Of a stretch of DNA of 64,000 nucleotides, positions 51,331-60,351 are shown one piece after another (position 1 is the stretch's first letter; the number at the start of each line of letters is the position of its first letter). The notes beneath the pieces were generated by a model. That model saw nothing but the letters and a program-made list of their open reading frames with translations, was not told the DNA's origin and searched no databases. Origin of the DNA: Clostridiales bacterium (lineage in GTDB: Bacteria; Bacillota; Clostridia; Lachnospirales; Cellulosilyticaceae); the NCBI GenBank assembly GCA_019418225.1, contig DYCF01000021.1, positions 1 to 64,000 on the forward strand, read 5' to 3'. A program made the translations under genes and the position numbers.

Positions 51331-52014
51331 TTATTTATTTAGTTGTTCTTTAACACGGTCTGGATAATTAGAAATAATCATATCTACACCAATTTCAATC
51401 ATATATGCAATATCTGCTTTTTCATTAATTGTATATGGATTTACCTTAATTCCTTTTGCATGGGCTGCTGCAACAACTTCCTTATTAAGCGTTCTATAAT
51501 CTGGATGAATTGCATTAGCTCCGGCATTTAAACAGTATTTTTCTGGTTCATACAGCGGTTCTATATAAAGAAGTCCTGTCTCAATTGTAGGCTGAATGCT
51601 TTTGCATTTTACCATAGAATAATGATTAAAACTTGAAAGAATCACTTGCTTTTCCATGCCATAATCCATAATCATATGAATCACCTTTTCTTCTAATAAA
51701 GGATACTGTACAATTGTATTTTTTAGCTCTAAGTTTAACAAAATCCCATGTTTTTTCGCTAATATCAGCAATTCTTCTAGTGCAGGTACACCTAAAGCAT
51801 CTAATTCTTCAAATGTATGCGCCTTCACATAGCCAGTACCCGTTGTGGTACGATCAACTCTTTCATCATGAATAAGAACTAATACACCATCTTTAGAAAT
51901 CTGTACATCTGTTTCAATGCCATCGCAGCCAAGTTCAATGGCCTTCTCAAAGGCTACCATTGTATTTTCTGGTGCATGGCCACTCGCACCTCTATGCGCT
52001 ATATTTAAAGTCAT
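51331..52014 (-). CDS. ugpQ: Glycerophosphodiester phosphodiesterase
   Basis: The enzyme hydrolyses glycerophosphodiesters (deacylated phospholipids) to glycerol-3-phosphate and an alcohol. The 227-aa protein has the full GDPD signature: H7-R8, E34 and D36 in GIETDVQIS, and H49 in LIHDERVDRTT. It has no signal peptide and the short length of cytoplasmic UgpQ. It lies downstream of a Ugp-type binding protein and two permeases on the same strand, so it probably acts on glycerophosphodiesters imported by them. AGGGGG precedes the start. Confidence 0.94.
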   Translation of the reverse strand: MTLNIAHRGASGHAPENTMVAFEKAIELGCDGIETDVQISKDGVLVLIHDERVDRTTTGTGYVKAHTFEELDALGVPALEELLILAKKHGILLNLELKNTIVQYPLLEEKVIHMIMDYGMEKQVILSSFNHYSMVKCKSIQPTIETGLLYIEPLYEPEKYCLNAGANAIHPDYRTLNKEVVAAAHAKGIKVNPYTINEKADIAYMIEIGVDMIISNYPDRVKEQLNK

Positions 52015-52097
52015 AAAACCTTCCCCCTATAAACTTATATCTACCTAATCTATTTGTGCTATCTATAACTTACTACTACTTAAACTATTATTTTATC

Positions 52098-53450
52098 TTA
52101 CTTTGTCTTATTATATCTTTCAATAGCTTTGTTAATGGTTTGTGCACTGGCATTTACAGCTTCTTCTGGCGTTAATTCATGGTTTAGCAGTTTCTCAATA
52201 TTTTCTTCAATACATGCTCTAGCTTCTGGGAATACTGCTAAAAGTGCACCTGTGCTACCTTTGCTATCATGAAGCTGATCAATAGCTGTTTTAAACTCTG
52301 GTTGCGCTTCTAAATGCGCAGTCATTTCTGGTAAATCATAAGCTTTAGTTGTAATAGGGAAATAACCCGTTGCCTTTGACCACTTAACTTGTGATTCAGC
52401 TGAAATCAAATATTTTACAAACTCCCATGCTGCTTGCTCCTTTGCATCATCTTCTTTGTCCATAATCCAAAGTGAGCCGCCACCTATAGAAACACCGCCT
52501 TGATCCTCATTTGTTACACCTGGAAAATACGCTGTTCCTAATTCAAACTTGCCATTAATACTTGCTTTGATTGTTGAAAGTGAAGCTGTAGAACCTAAAA
52601 GCATTGCTGAATTCCCTGCTGTAAAGGCATCTTTATTTACATCTTCATCACGTCCTAAATTCACCATGTTCCCCGCATCTACTGCCTCAAGCCATTTTTC
52701 CATAATGCGAAGGCCTCCCCCATTTTCATCAAAGCTTACAGCTGTAGCCGCATCTGTTCTCCCATTTCCATTATTAGCATAGTCAAGTCCTGATTTTACT
52801 AAGAACTGTTCAAAGAACCAACCATAAATTTGAATATTTGCCCCATATGTGGTCACATTGTTGCCCTCTTTCTTAGCTAACTTCTCAGAGTATGCCATCA
52901 TTTCTTCAATACTCTTTGGTGCTACCTCTGGGTCAAGCCCTGCTTCTTTAAAAAGATCTTTATTATAGTATAAAATCGGCGTTGAGCTATTAAATGGCAT
53001 TGAATATAACGCATCATTTATAGAGTAATATGCTAAAATATTCTCTTCTAATTCGCTCGTATCAAACCCTTCTGCATCAATAAAATCTTGCATTTTACAT
53101 GCATACTCACTATCAATCATCCAGCGTGTTCCAATATCATAAAGCTGCATTAAATCCGGAGAAGCTGCGCCTAATGAAGCACTCTTTAATTTATTAATAG
53201 CCTCATCATAACTTCCTTGATACTGCACTTCTACTTTAATTTTATCCTGTGAACTATTGAATCCATCCGCTAATTGCTGCAATGCCTCACCGCCAACACC
53301 GCCCATAGAGTGCCAAAAGACTATCTCAACAGGCGCCTCACTAGCTGCTGATGTTGCCCTTGCACTCGTTGTCTCACCACATCCAACCAAGCTTCCCATA
53401 GCCACCATACCAACTAAGCTTGCGCCTAAAACTCTGTTTACTAATTTCAT
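52098..53450 (-). CDS. ugpB: UgpB-type ABC transporter binding lipoprotein
   Basis: The 450-aa extracellular binding protein has a signal peptide and lipobox LVGC (C24). A family-1 solute-binding fold follows, with VEIVFWHSMGG near the N terminus (~41-51), PFNSSTPILYYNKDLFKEAG (~150-169) and GGGSLWIM (~322-329). Ligand by context is glycerol-3-phosphate or a glycerophosphodiester, since a GDPD gene follows; sugar-binding paralogues look similar. The ATG at 53450 is preferred over one six bases upstream for ribosome-binding-site spacing (AGGAGAG). It lies 50 bp downstream of the ugpE-type gene. Confidence 0.85.
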   Translation of the reverse strand: MKLVNRVLGASLVGMVAMGSLVGCGETTSARATSAASEAPVEIVFWHSMGGVGGEALQQLADGFNSSQDKIKVEVQYQGSYDEAINKLKSASLGAASPDLMQLYDIGTRWMIDSEYACKMQDFIDAEGFDTSELEENILAYYSINDALYSMPFNSSTPILYYNKDLFKEAGLDPEVAPKSIEEMMAYSEKLAKKEGNNVTTYGANIQIYGWFFEQFLVKSGLDYANNGNGRTDAATAVSFDENGGGLRIMEKWLEAVDAGNMVNLGRDEDVNKDAFTAGNSAMLLGSTASLSTIKASINGKFELGTAYFPGVTNEDQGGVSIGGGSLWIMDKEDDAKEQAAWEFVKYLISAESQVKWSKATGYFPITTKAYDLPEMTAHLEAQPEFKTAIDQLHDSKGSTGALLAVFPEARACIEENIEKLLNHELTPEEAVNASAQTINKAIERYNKTK

Positions 53451-53500
53451 CTTCATCTCTCCTATTTTCCTCTTATGTATATTGTTATCTTTAATCTTTC

Positions 53501-54322
53501 TTATCCTTTTACTGCCCCTGCTACCATTCCATCTACCAGCTGCTTTTGTCCTAAAATAAATATTGCAATCGATGGAATAATAATCATGAGTGCACCTGCC
53601 AATACAATTTCATAGTTATTCCCTTCTGAAAACTGCAGCATGCTAATCCCAATTTGAACAGTTCTCTTACTTGGATCATTAATTGTTAAAAGAGGCCACA
53701 TATACTGATTCCATGTATTAATAAAAACATAGATTCCTAATGATGCCATAACCGGTTTAGAAATCGGCATAATAATTGAAGTTAAAAACTTAAAATGACC
53801 ACATCCATCTAGTGCCGCAGCTTCTTGTAAATCTTTAGGTACCGTTAAATAAAACTGCCTTACCATGAAAATCCCCATTCCAGATGTTAAAAATGGAATA
53901 ATAAGCGCCTTCATACTATCTAACCACCCTAAGTTACTTACAGTTAAATAATTTGCTACAATAATGACTTCGCCTGGAATCATAACTGTGACTAAAACAG
54001 CCATAAAAAGTACATTTTTTCCTTTAAACTCAAAGAAAGAAAAGGCATAGGCCGCAAGGCTGCATGTAATAAGCTGACCTATTGTCACACAGATTCCTAC
54101 GACAAAGCTATTCTTTAAAAAGCTTGTAAAAGGTACCATCTCCAAGGCCCTAATATAATTTCTAAGACTCGGTGCACTTGGTAAAAACCTAGGCGGATTC
54201 TGTGACATATCTGCTGCACTCATTAAACTAACCGAAAAAGCATATAAAATAGGTGCAATAATTAATAAGCCAACAATAATACTTATGCTGTTTAAAATGA
54301 TTTTTTTACCTTTAGAACTCAT
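53501..54322 (-). CDS. ugpE: ABC transporter permease (UgpE type)
   Basis: The 273-aa CUT1 permease has six transmembrane helices and EAA loop DLQEAAALDGCGHFKFLTSI (~164-183). It partners the permease just upstream, whose stop overlaps this start by one base (TAATG). No ATPase gene is nearby, so the ATP-binding subunit is presumably shared. The UgpE assignment rests on the binding protein and the GDPD neighbour rather than on residues unique to UgpE. Confidence 0.88.
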   Translation of the reverse strand: MSSKGKKIILNSISIIVGLLIIAPILYAFSVSLMSAADMSQNPPRFLPSAPSLRNYIRALEMVPFTSFLKNSFVVGICVTIGQLITCSLAAYAFSFFEFKGKNVLFMAVLVTVMIPGEVIIVANYLTVSNLGWLDSMKALIIPFLTSGMGIFMVRQFYLTVPKDLQEAAALDGCGHFKFLTSIIMPISKPVMASLGIYVFINTWNQYMWPLLTINDPSKRTVQIGISMLQFSEGNNYEIVLAGALMIIIPSIAIFILGQKQLVDGMVAGAVKG

Positions 54323-55266
54323 TATTTGTAATGCACTCCTTTCTTCTCAAATGCCAACTGTACGAGTGTCATACTAAAAACAATCAAAAATAAAATAATA
54401 GATTGACTACTCGCCATTTCAAACCTACCATTAAAGAACGCATCTCTATAAATAGAATGAACAATCACATTGGTAGAATCCCCTGGCCCTCCTTGTGTCA
54501 AAAGCTTGATTTGGCCAAATGCCTGAAAAGCACCTACTAAGTTCATGAAAAGTACAAAGAAAAGCTGTGGTGTTAAAAGCGGTAAAATAACGGCTTTAAC
54601 CTTTTGCAAATAGCTGGCACCATCTATATTGGCACTTTCAATTAGTTCCTTAGGTACAGACTTAAGCCCTGTAAATAAGAAAATAAAATTCATTCCAAGG
54701 CCTAGCCATACTGTCACGAAAGCCACCACATAAATAGCTACTTTAGGATCCGCTAGCCACCTTATATTTGTATTTAGCAAATAGTTAGCAATCCCATTTG
54801 TCGGATGAAAAATAAGTATCCAAATCATTGCTGCCGGTGCTGATGCAATAGCCATTGGCATTGAAAACATCAGCTCATAAATACAATTATGTTTTAATTT
54901 ATTATCTGCAAGTAGCGCCAGTGCTAAACTTATGACCATTGTAGGAATAATAATCAATATGGCAAACTTGAAGGTTACTCCTAAGCTATTATAAAAACTG
55001 GCTGAAGTAAGTAGTTCTATGTAATTTTCAAGCTCCACAAACTCTACAGCTTCTCCCCTACGATTTGTAAGGTTGAAACTTAAATAAATCGTTTTAAAGA
55101 ATGGATAATATACAAATAATCCAAACAAGATAAAACTTGGTAATAAATACAAATACGGTACTAATTTCTCCTTATGGCCTAATTTCGTCCTACTTAATAT
55201 AGGATTCTTTGCTTTGCTTACTTTCAAGGTTCCTTCTAATGATGACTCTAAAGCTATTTCTGACAT
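54322..55266 (-). CDS. ugpA: ABC transporter permease (UgpA type)
   Basis: The 314-aa CUT1 permease has an N-terminal cytoplasmic ~30 residues, six transmembrane helices, and EAA loop ELIESANIDGASYLQKVKAV (~213-232). It is the first transporter gene after the HAD phosphatase gene, 42 bp away. AAGGAGG precedes the start. Together with the following permease it forms the membrane channel of the importer. Confidence 0.88.
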   Translation of the reverse strand: MSEIALESSLEGTLKVSKAKNPILSRTKLGHKEKLVPYLYLLPSFILFGLFVYYPFFKTIYLSFNLTNRRGEAVEFVELENYIELLTSASFYNSLGVTFKFAILIIIPTMVISLALALLADNKLKHNCIYELMFSMPMAIASAPAAMIWILIFHPTNGIANYLLNTNIRWLADPKVAIYVVAFVTVWLGLGMNFIFLFTGLKSVPKELIESANIDGASYLQKVKAVILPLLTPQLFFVLFMNLVGAFQAFGQIKLLTQGGPGDSTNVIVHSIYRDAFFNGRFEMASSQSIILFLIVFSMTLVQLAFEKKGVHYK

Positions 55267-55308
55267 CCAACATCCTCCTTATTAAAATGGTTAAACTAAT
55301 CTATCTTT

Positions 55309-56115
55309 CTAACCTACATTCACAAATTTTTCAATGGCATATGCCACGCCATCTTCTTCATTGGTTTTTGTAATATAGTCTGCAATCTGTTTTACTTCTT
55401 CAAAAGCATTTCCCATGGCGACACCTAGACCTGCATATTGCAACATCTCTACATCATTTCCTGCATCACCAATGCACATGACCTCATGAGGTGCAATATC
55501 TAATCGTTCTGCAAGTGTTTTTATACCTTTTTGCTTTCCAGATGCTTTGCTTAAAAACTCTAAGAAAAATGGCATGCTCCTTACAACGTTATAATCCTTA
55601 TATAAATTTTCAGGAAGTTGCCTAATCACACGGTCAATTTCCTTAGGTGCCCCTACATACATCACCTTAATAATCTCTTCATGTATAGCAATTTCCTCAA
55701 AATTCATTTCATAAATAGGAATGTTATTCATCCTTCCTTCTAACTGAGAGTATTCATTCATCCGAGGTGTAATACATCCCTTCATCAAAAAAGCATGAAG
55801 ATCAATCTCTAACCTCTGTGCCAGTTCATATAAACGATGTAAATCATTCCCCTTAAGCATGTTCTTTGCAATAACTTCCTTTGTCTTTACATTTTGTACA
55901 ATACTTCCGTTATAGCTCATCACATATTCATCTTCCGCTACAAATTCTAACTCCTCTAAGTAGCGTTCCAAACCATGAATAGGCCTTCCAGAAGCAATTA
56001 CAACCTTAACGCCCTTTTCACGCACTTTTCGTATCGCTTCTTTATTTCGTTTTGAAATGGTATCATCCCTTCTAAGTAATGTCCCATCCATATCAACTGC
56101 AATCAGTTTATACAT
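55309..56115 (-). CDS. HAD-superfamily Cof-type phosphatase
   Basis: The 268-aa phosphatase has motif I AVDMDGTLL (D8, D10), motif II VIASGRP (~41-47), a C2-type cap (~85-185) and motifs III/IV KASGKQKGI and CIGDAGNDVEML (~210-225). Cof/YidA-type enzymes dephosphorylate sugar phosphates and related small molecules. Its place at the head of the Ugp-like operon suggests a phosphometabolite linked to glycerol phosphate, but this is weak. The ATG at 56115 follows GAGGAG at good spacing; an in-frame start 42 bp upstream does not. Confidence 0.92.
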   Translation of the reverse strand: MYKLIAVDMDGTLLRRDDTISKRNKEAIRKVREKGVKVVIASGRPIHGLERYLEELEFVAEDEYVMSYNGSIVQNVKTKEVIAKNMLKGNDLHRLYELAQRLEIDLHAFLMKGCITPRMNEYSQLEGRMNNIPIYEMNFEEIAIHEEIIKVMYVGAPKEIDRVIRQLPENLYKDYNVVRSMPFFLEFLSKASGKQKGIKTLAERLDIAPHEVMCIGDAGNDVEMLQYAGLGVAMGNAFEEVKQIADYITKTNEEDGVAYAIEKFVNVG

Positions 56116-56234
56116 ATCTTTTCTCCTCATGTTTAACATTTCTACTAATGTCATCATAACTTGTCCAAATTAAATGTAGATTTGTGTTATTTTAAATTAA
56201 TGTAAAATACCCCTTTACACAAATTTAATATATA

Positions 56235-56273
56235 AAAGGAGGCGCTACGAAATTTGTTCGTAACGCCTCCTTT
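56235..56273 (-). other. Stem-loop upstream of the HAD phosphatase gene
   Basis: AAAGGAGGCG...TACGAA (56235-56251) pairs with TTCGTAACGCCTCCTTT (56257-56273), with one mismatch. It lies 8 bp beyond the next hairpin on the same side of the hemerythrin gene. Its left tail is only AT-rich. It is either a second terminator or a leader structure of the downstream operon. Confidence 0.6.
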
Positions 56274-56280
56274 AAAAAGA

Positions 56281-56323
56281 GAACAGTTGATAGCTTTCAT
56301 TTAAATATAGCTATCAACTGTTC
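56281..56323 (-). terminator. Terminator after the bacteriohemerythrin gene
   Basis: GAACAGTTGATAGCT (56281-56295) and its complement (56309-56323) form a perfect stem. On the minus strand TTTTT follows. It is 36 bp past the stop codon. Confidence 0.85.
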
Positions 56324-56358
56324 CCTGTTAATATTCATTCTGAGTATTTCAATTTTAT

Positions 56359-56766
56359 TTACATTTTAGTTTTATAAACTTCTGACCACTGCCTATCTTC
56401 CACTAAAACATGTTCTACTAGCCAATCATTTAATGCCCTTAAAAGCTCGAGGATTTTGTCATTTTGATGTCTATCAATCTCATCCATATCTAATTTATAA
56501 ATATAATCTACAAAGTCATTATGTGCAACTTTATGTTTAAAGAATTTGCTATACTGAATCTCAAATAATATCTTTTCTTCTTCTGCAAAATGATATTTTA
56601 CATAGTCTCTTAATTCATTTACAATTTCTACAATCTCATCAAATTTATCTGAGTGTTCTGGCAGTTCTAGCATCCCCTCTGCTTCTTCTGCTAAATCAAA
56701 TAATTTCTTGTGTTGTTCATCAATAATATCTACACCTATCCTATAGGACTCTTTCCACTGAATCAT
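56359..56766 (-). CDS. Bacteriohemerythrin
   Basis: The 135-aa four-helix diiron protein binds oxygen reversibly. All seven iron ligands of the family are present in order: H19, H59, E63, H78, H82, H119 and D124 (motifs DEQHK, YHFAEEE, HKVAH, EHVLVED). It is a single-domain cytoplasmic protein, as in Methylococcus bacteriohemerythrin. In an anaerobe it would sequester oxygen or sense it; many flagellated clostridia carry several copies. GGAGGG precedes the start. Terminators on both sides indicate a one-gene unit. Confidence 0.95.
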   Translation of the reverse strand: MIQWKESYRIGVDIIDEQHKKLFDLAEEAEGMLELPEHSDKFDEIVEIVNELRDYVKYHFAEEEKILFEIQYSKFFKHKVAHNDFVDYIYKLDMDEIDRHQNDKILELLRALNDWLVEHVLVEDRQWSEVYKTKM

Positions 56767-56814
56767 GCTTCACCCTCCAAATTCATATATTTTCCTTTTA
56801 TTATATCATATACA

Positions 56815-56861
56815 AAAAATATGACTACTCCCTATATTTCTTAGGTTATAGTCATATTTTT
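56815..56861 (-). terminator. Terminator after the PotD-like gene
   Basis: AAAAATATGACTA (56815-56827) and its complement (56849-56861) form a perfect stem with A/T ends; a T-run follows on the minus strand. It is ~40 bp past the stop codon at 56900. Confidence 0.8.
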
Positions 56862-56899
56862 CATATTTAGATTTTATAGAAGGCAATATATCAAGTCGT

Positions 56900-57949
56900 T
56901 TAATTTACTTTAATCTGAGTCCAAGCCTCATCATACATTTGTTTTACCTCAAGAGGTAAATTTGTGTATAACTCACAACGTGACATAATTTCTTCTGTCA
57001 TATAAGCATTAGGATTATTTCTAATATGTTCATCTTGCTCCAGTCTAGCTTCTTTGTTTGGTGTTGTATAACCAATCTCATCTGCTATTCTAAGTGCACT
57101 TTCTTTATCACTGATAAAGTTAATGAACTTCTCTGCTCCGTTTACATTAACAGCATTAGCTGGGATACATAAGCTATCAATCCAGAAGTTTGCCCCTTCT
57201 TTTGGTACAACATACTCTAAATTTGGATATTCATCTTGAAGATTAAGCCCTTCACCTGACCAAATCATATTAATAGCTGTTTCTCCATCTGCAATCATTG
57301 TTGTGCCATTATCAACACCATATTTAGGGTCAACTAATGCTCTTTGTTCTAATAATAATTGTTTTGCTTCTTCAATTTCATCTGGATTTGAAGAATTCAG
57401 GCTATAACCTAATTTCTTTAAAGCTGCCCCGATTGTATCTCTATAAGTATCAAACATAAAGACTTGATCTCTATACTTTTCATCCCATAGTATATCCCAA
57501 CTATCCACACCTTCTGTTACCACATCTTTATTATAAATAATCCCTACCGTTCCAAACATATACGGAACTGAGTACTTATTACCTGGGTCCATTCCCAAAT
57601 CTAAGTATTCTTCGTCCATTTGTGCAATGTTAGGGATATTATCTTTATTAAGCTCTTGAAGAAGGTTTTCTTCAATCATTCTAGGCATTAAGGCATCTGA
57701 TACTAAAATCACATCATATTGTACCCCACTGCCAGCAATCTTCTGATACATCGTTTCCATATCATCAAATGTGCTCATTTTTACTTTGATGCCATATTCC
57801 CTTTCAAATTCCTTAAGTGTTTCATTATCAATATTTTCTCCATAGTTATAGAAAGTAATTGTTTCTGAACGCTTCCCACAACCTACTGCTAACATACTAA
57901 CTGCAAGTATGCAGCCTGCTACACCTACTAATTTTTTAAACTTCTTCAT
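56900..57949 (-). CDS. potD: PotD-like polyamine ABC transporter binding lipoprotein
   Basis: The 349-aa binding protein has a signal peptide with lipobox AVGC (C24). The mature part shows PotD features: TFYNYGENIDNETLKEFE (~31-48), STFDDMETMYQKI (~57-69), MFGTVGIIYNKD and WSGEGLNL segments, and a C-terminal PNKEAR. It would capture spermidine or putrescine outside the cell for PotABC. No potA, potB or potC gene lies beside it; the neighbours are a MATE gene and hemerythrin. It may serve a transporter encoded elsewhere. AAAGG precedes the start. Confidence 0.88.
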   Translation of the reverse strand: MKKFKKLVGVAGCILAVSMLAVGCGKRSETITFYNYGENIDNETLKEFEREYGIKVKMSTFDDMETMYQKIAGSGVQYDVILVSDALMPRMIEENLLQELNKDNIPNIAQMDEEYLDLGMDPGNKYSVPYMFGTVGIIYNKDVVTEGVDSWDILWDEKYRDQVFMFDTYRDTIGAALKKLGYSLNSSNPDEIEEAKQLLLEQRALVDPKYGVDNGTTMIADGETAINMIWSGEGLNLQDEYPNLEYVVPKEGANFWIDSLCIPANAVNVNGAEKFINFISDKESALRIADEIGYTTPNKEARLEQDEHIRNNPNAYMTEEIMSRCELYTNLPLEVKQMYDEAWTQIKVN

Positions 57950-58169
57950 GTAATTTTTATTTCCTTTCTCTATTTTTATCCTAGCCCAACTTATTTTATG
58001 TAAGTATATATACCTTATTATAAATGCCGCACTTGTAACCTTTAATGCTGTAGCATTCTGAGAAGAAAAAACTTAATGACATACATATCATAAATTTTTA
58101 GTTTGTTTTCCATAAGAACCTACCTATTATAATATATTCTCCTTTATTTAGGAAGAATTATTATCTAAA

Positions 58170-58214
58170 TACAAAAAGCTTGTCACGATTAGTTTCGTGA
58201 CAAACTTTTTGTAT
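58170..58214 (-). terminator. Terminator after the MATE gene
   Basis: ACAAAAAGCTTGTCACGA pairs with TCGTGACAAACTTTTTGT across a short loop (58170-58214), with one mismatch, and A/T runs outside. The remaining ~220 bp between it and the potD start show only a short AATGCTGTAGCATT hairpin (58043-58056). Confidence 0.88.
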
Positions 58215-58238
58215 TGTTATAATATCCTATTTAATATA

Positions 58239-59642
58239 TTAAGACGCACTAAGACATGCTTCTTGCTTATATTCTTTTCGTTTCAGTTCCATGACAATCA
58301 TAATAATACATACAAAACCTGCTATAAAGTCTGCAATAGGTCCTGAGTACATAATGCCATCAATTCCAACAAACATTGGCATAATGATTAATAATGGCAA
58401 TAAGAAAATAATCTGTCTTGTTAAGGATAAAAAGATTCCTGCCACTGGCTTGCCAATTGCTGTATAGAAGTTTGATGTAATTGGCTGAATGAAGTTAATC
58501 ATTGTAAAGAATAAAAAGACTCTAAAATATTTAATTGCAAACTCATAATAAGCATCTGAGCCATTTCCAAAAATAGAAATGATTTGTCTTGGTGCAAATT
58601 GGAATAAACTAAAGGCAATAACTGATATCCCTAGTCCATATGCAGATGCAAGTAAATAAGCCTTTTTCACGCGCCCATGCTGGCCGCTACCATAGTTATA
58701 ACTTACGATAGGCTGTAAGCCTTGTGAAAGTCCGATGATAAATGACATATAAAGCATGTTTACCTTTGAAATAATTCCTGCACAGGCAATAGGAATTGCC
58801 TCTCCATATACAGATAATGCACCATAGTGCTTTAATGATTGATTCATAACAATCTGTACAACCATCATTGCTAATTGATTGCTACATGGTGCAGCACCTA
58901 AAGAAGTAATGCGGCTCACATACTGCATTTTTAATACTAAATGTTCTTTTCTTAACTTTACACTTTTGCAGCGTGTTAAGTAAAATACGACCATACTAAA
59001 AGATACTATCTGACCAATGATTGTGGCATAAGCTGCCCCTGCCATACCCCAATCAAAAACAAATACAAATAAGGCATCAAGAACAGTATTTACAAGTGCA
59101 CCTACAATATTACAAGTCATTGTATACTTAGGACGTCCATCTGCACGAAGGAGATTTCCCCCACCTGTTGCAAGAATTAAAAATGGGAACCCAAATGATA
59201 CGATTCTTGTATAAACTTTAGCATGCTCTAATACATTATCTGGTGAACCAAAGAATTTTAATAATGGTGTTAAAAAGAGCTGTGTGATTACAAGCAATAC
59301 AAGGCCACATCCAAATAACACTGTTATTGCATTTCCCATGTAAAATGCTGCCTTTTCTTTTTCCTGCTTATCAGTATGGCTTCTACCCATAGATATATTA
59401 AATGCTGCTGCTCCACCAATCCCAAATAATAGCGCAATGGCTACACATGAAATAGATAGTGGAAATGAAATGTTAGTGGCTGCATTTCCGAGCTCCCCTA
59501 CACTTCTTCCAATAAAGAACTGGTCCACGATATTATAAAGTGAACTTACAAGCATAGCAATAATACTCGGTACGGCAAACTGCCTTAATAGCTTATTGAT
59601 ATTTTCTTCTCCTAACGGATTTTTTCCGCCTATATTTCTCAT
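58239..59642 (-). CDS. MATE-family efflux transporter
   Basis: The 467-aa multidrug and toxin extrusion protein has twelve transmembrane helices in two related halves. It opens GKNPLGEENINKLLRQFAVPS and has SSLYNIVDQFFIGR (~40-53) and the second-half MLYMSFIIGLSQGLQPIVSYN (~293-313). It exports cationic or other toxic compounds by Na+ or H+ antiport; the substrate is unknown. It lies 14 bp downstream of a MarR gene on the same strand, the usual regulator-pump pair. AAAGGAG precedes the start. Confidence 0.94.
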   Translation of the reverse strand: MRNIGGKNPLGEENINKLLRQFAVPSIIAMLVSSLYNIVDQFFIGRSVGELGNAATNISFPLSISCVAIALLFGIGGAAAFNISMGRSHTDKQEKEKAAFYMGNAITVLFGCGLVLLVITQLFLTPLLKFFGSPDNVLEHAKVYTRIVSFGFPFLILATGGGNLLRADGRPKYTMTCNIVGALVNTVLDALFVFVFDWGMAGAAYATIIGQIVSFSMVVFYLTRCKSVKLRKEHLVLKMQYVSRITSLGAAPCSNQLAMMVVQIVMNQSLKHYGALSVYGEAIPIACAGIISKVNMLYMSFIIGLSQGLQPIVSYNYGSGQHGRVKKAYLLASAYGLGISVIAFSLFQFAPRQIISIFGNGSDAYYEFAIKYFRVFLFFTMINFIQPITSNFYTAIGKPVAGIFLSLTRQIIFLLPLLIIMPMFVGIDGIMYSGPIADFIAGFVCIIMIVMELKRKEYKQEACLSAS

Positions 59643-59656
59643 TTTGTCAAACTCCT

Positions 59657-60088
59657 TTAATCTTCTTCAAAGTACTCTTCGATATTTTCTACCATTTGAG
59701 ATAAAATTCTTATGACCTCTTCTGTTTCTTCTTTTTTTAGATTCTTAGACATGATGGCTTCCCATTCTTCTCTTCCCTTTTGAATAGGTTCCCAGCTCTC
59801 ACGTCCCTTTTCAGTTAAATAAATACGATTGCATCTTAAATCTTCCAGGTCCTTTTTTCTCTCAATAAAGCCCTTTTCCAATAAGGATTTTACAACCCTT
59901 GTAATAGCAGATTTATCGATTCCAAGCTCTGATGCAATTTCATCCTGGGTAATCCCATCTTGTCTGTTAAGCACGATAAGAATAGGATATTCACCTGATG
60001 CAATATCATATGCCTTGAGGGTTTGTGCCCAAAATATCTGACTTTTTCTATAAAGAATTGAAATCAGTTTTCCTGAATACTCTTTCAT
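59657..60088 (-). CDS. MarR-family transcriptional regulator
   Basis: The 143-aa winged-helix repressor has recognition region TQDEIASELGIDKSAITRVVKSLLEKGFIERKKD split over ~51-80, with wing DLEDLRCNRIYLTEKG (~80-95) and dimerisation helices at both ends. It most likely represses itself and the downstream MATE gene and is released by a small-molecule ligand. A 13-bp inverted repeat in the promoter region, ~20-80 bp upstream of the ATG, is a good operator candidate. GAGAGGAAG precedes the start. Confidence 0.93.
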   Translation of the reverse strand: MKEYSGKLISILYRKSQIFWAQTLKAYDIASGEYPILIVLNRQDGITQDEIASELGIDKSAITRVVKSLLEKGFIERKKDLEDLRCNRIYLTEKGRESWEPIQKGREEWEAIMSKNLKKEETEEVIRILSQMVENIEEYFEED

Positions 60089-60107
60089 AATGACTTCCTC
60101 TCAAAAT

Positions 60108-60168
60108 AATTAGTTGACAAGTCAACAAATTTATTTTACGCCAAAACTAGTTGCGTTGTCAACTAATT
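60108..60168 (-). promoter_or_regulatory. Candidate MarR operator pair
   Basis: AATTAGTTGACAA (60108-60120) is repeated exactly in inverted orientation at 60156-60168. The first arm overlaps its own dyad GTTGAC-AA-GTCAAC (60113-60126), and the second arm lies in GTTGCGTTGTCAAC. On the minus strand these are just upstream of the marR-mate transcription unit, so two regulator dimers could bind and block the promoter. Confidence 0.6.
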
Positions 60169-60191
60169 GTTTGACCTCTCATAAATGCAAA

Positions 60192-60236
60192 AAAGTTGCT
60201 ATAGGGAAATTATAAACCTTTCCACTATAGCAACCT
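60192..60236 (-). terminator. Terminator of the Opp/Nik-type operon
   Basis: GTTGCTATAG plus GGAAA pairs with TTTCC and CTATAGCAAC, and six T follow on the minus strand. It lies ~115 bp past the last ABC gene; the stretch between holds nothing recognised. Confidence 0.82.
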
Positions 60237-60351
60237 TAGCTATTACTGCACCTTATGCCAAACCCATTAAGTACAAAAGAGTAATCTAAAATATAACCTC
60301 TACATATCATCATCATATTATTAACAATACATTTACCTGATAGCAACTTAT

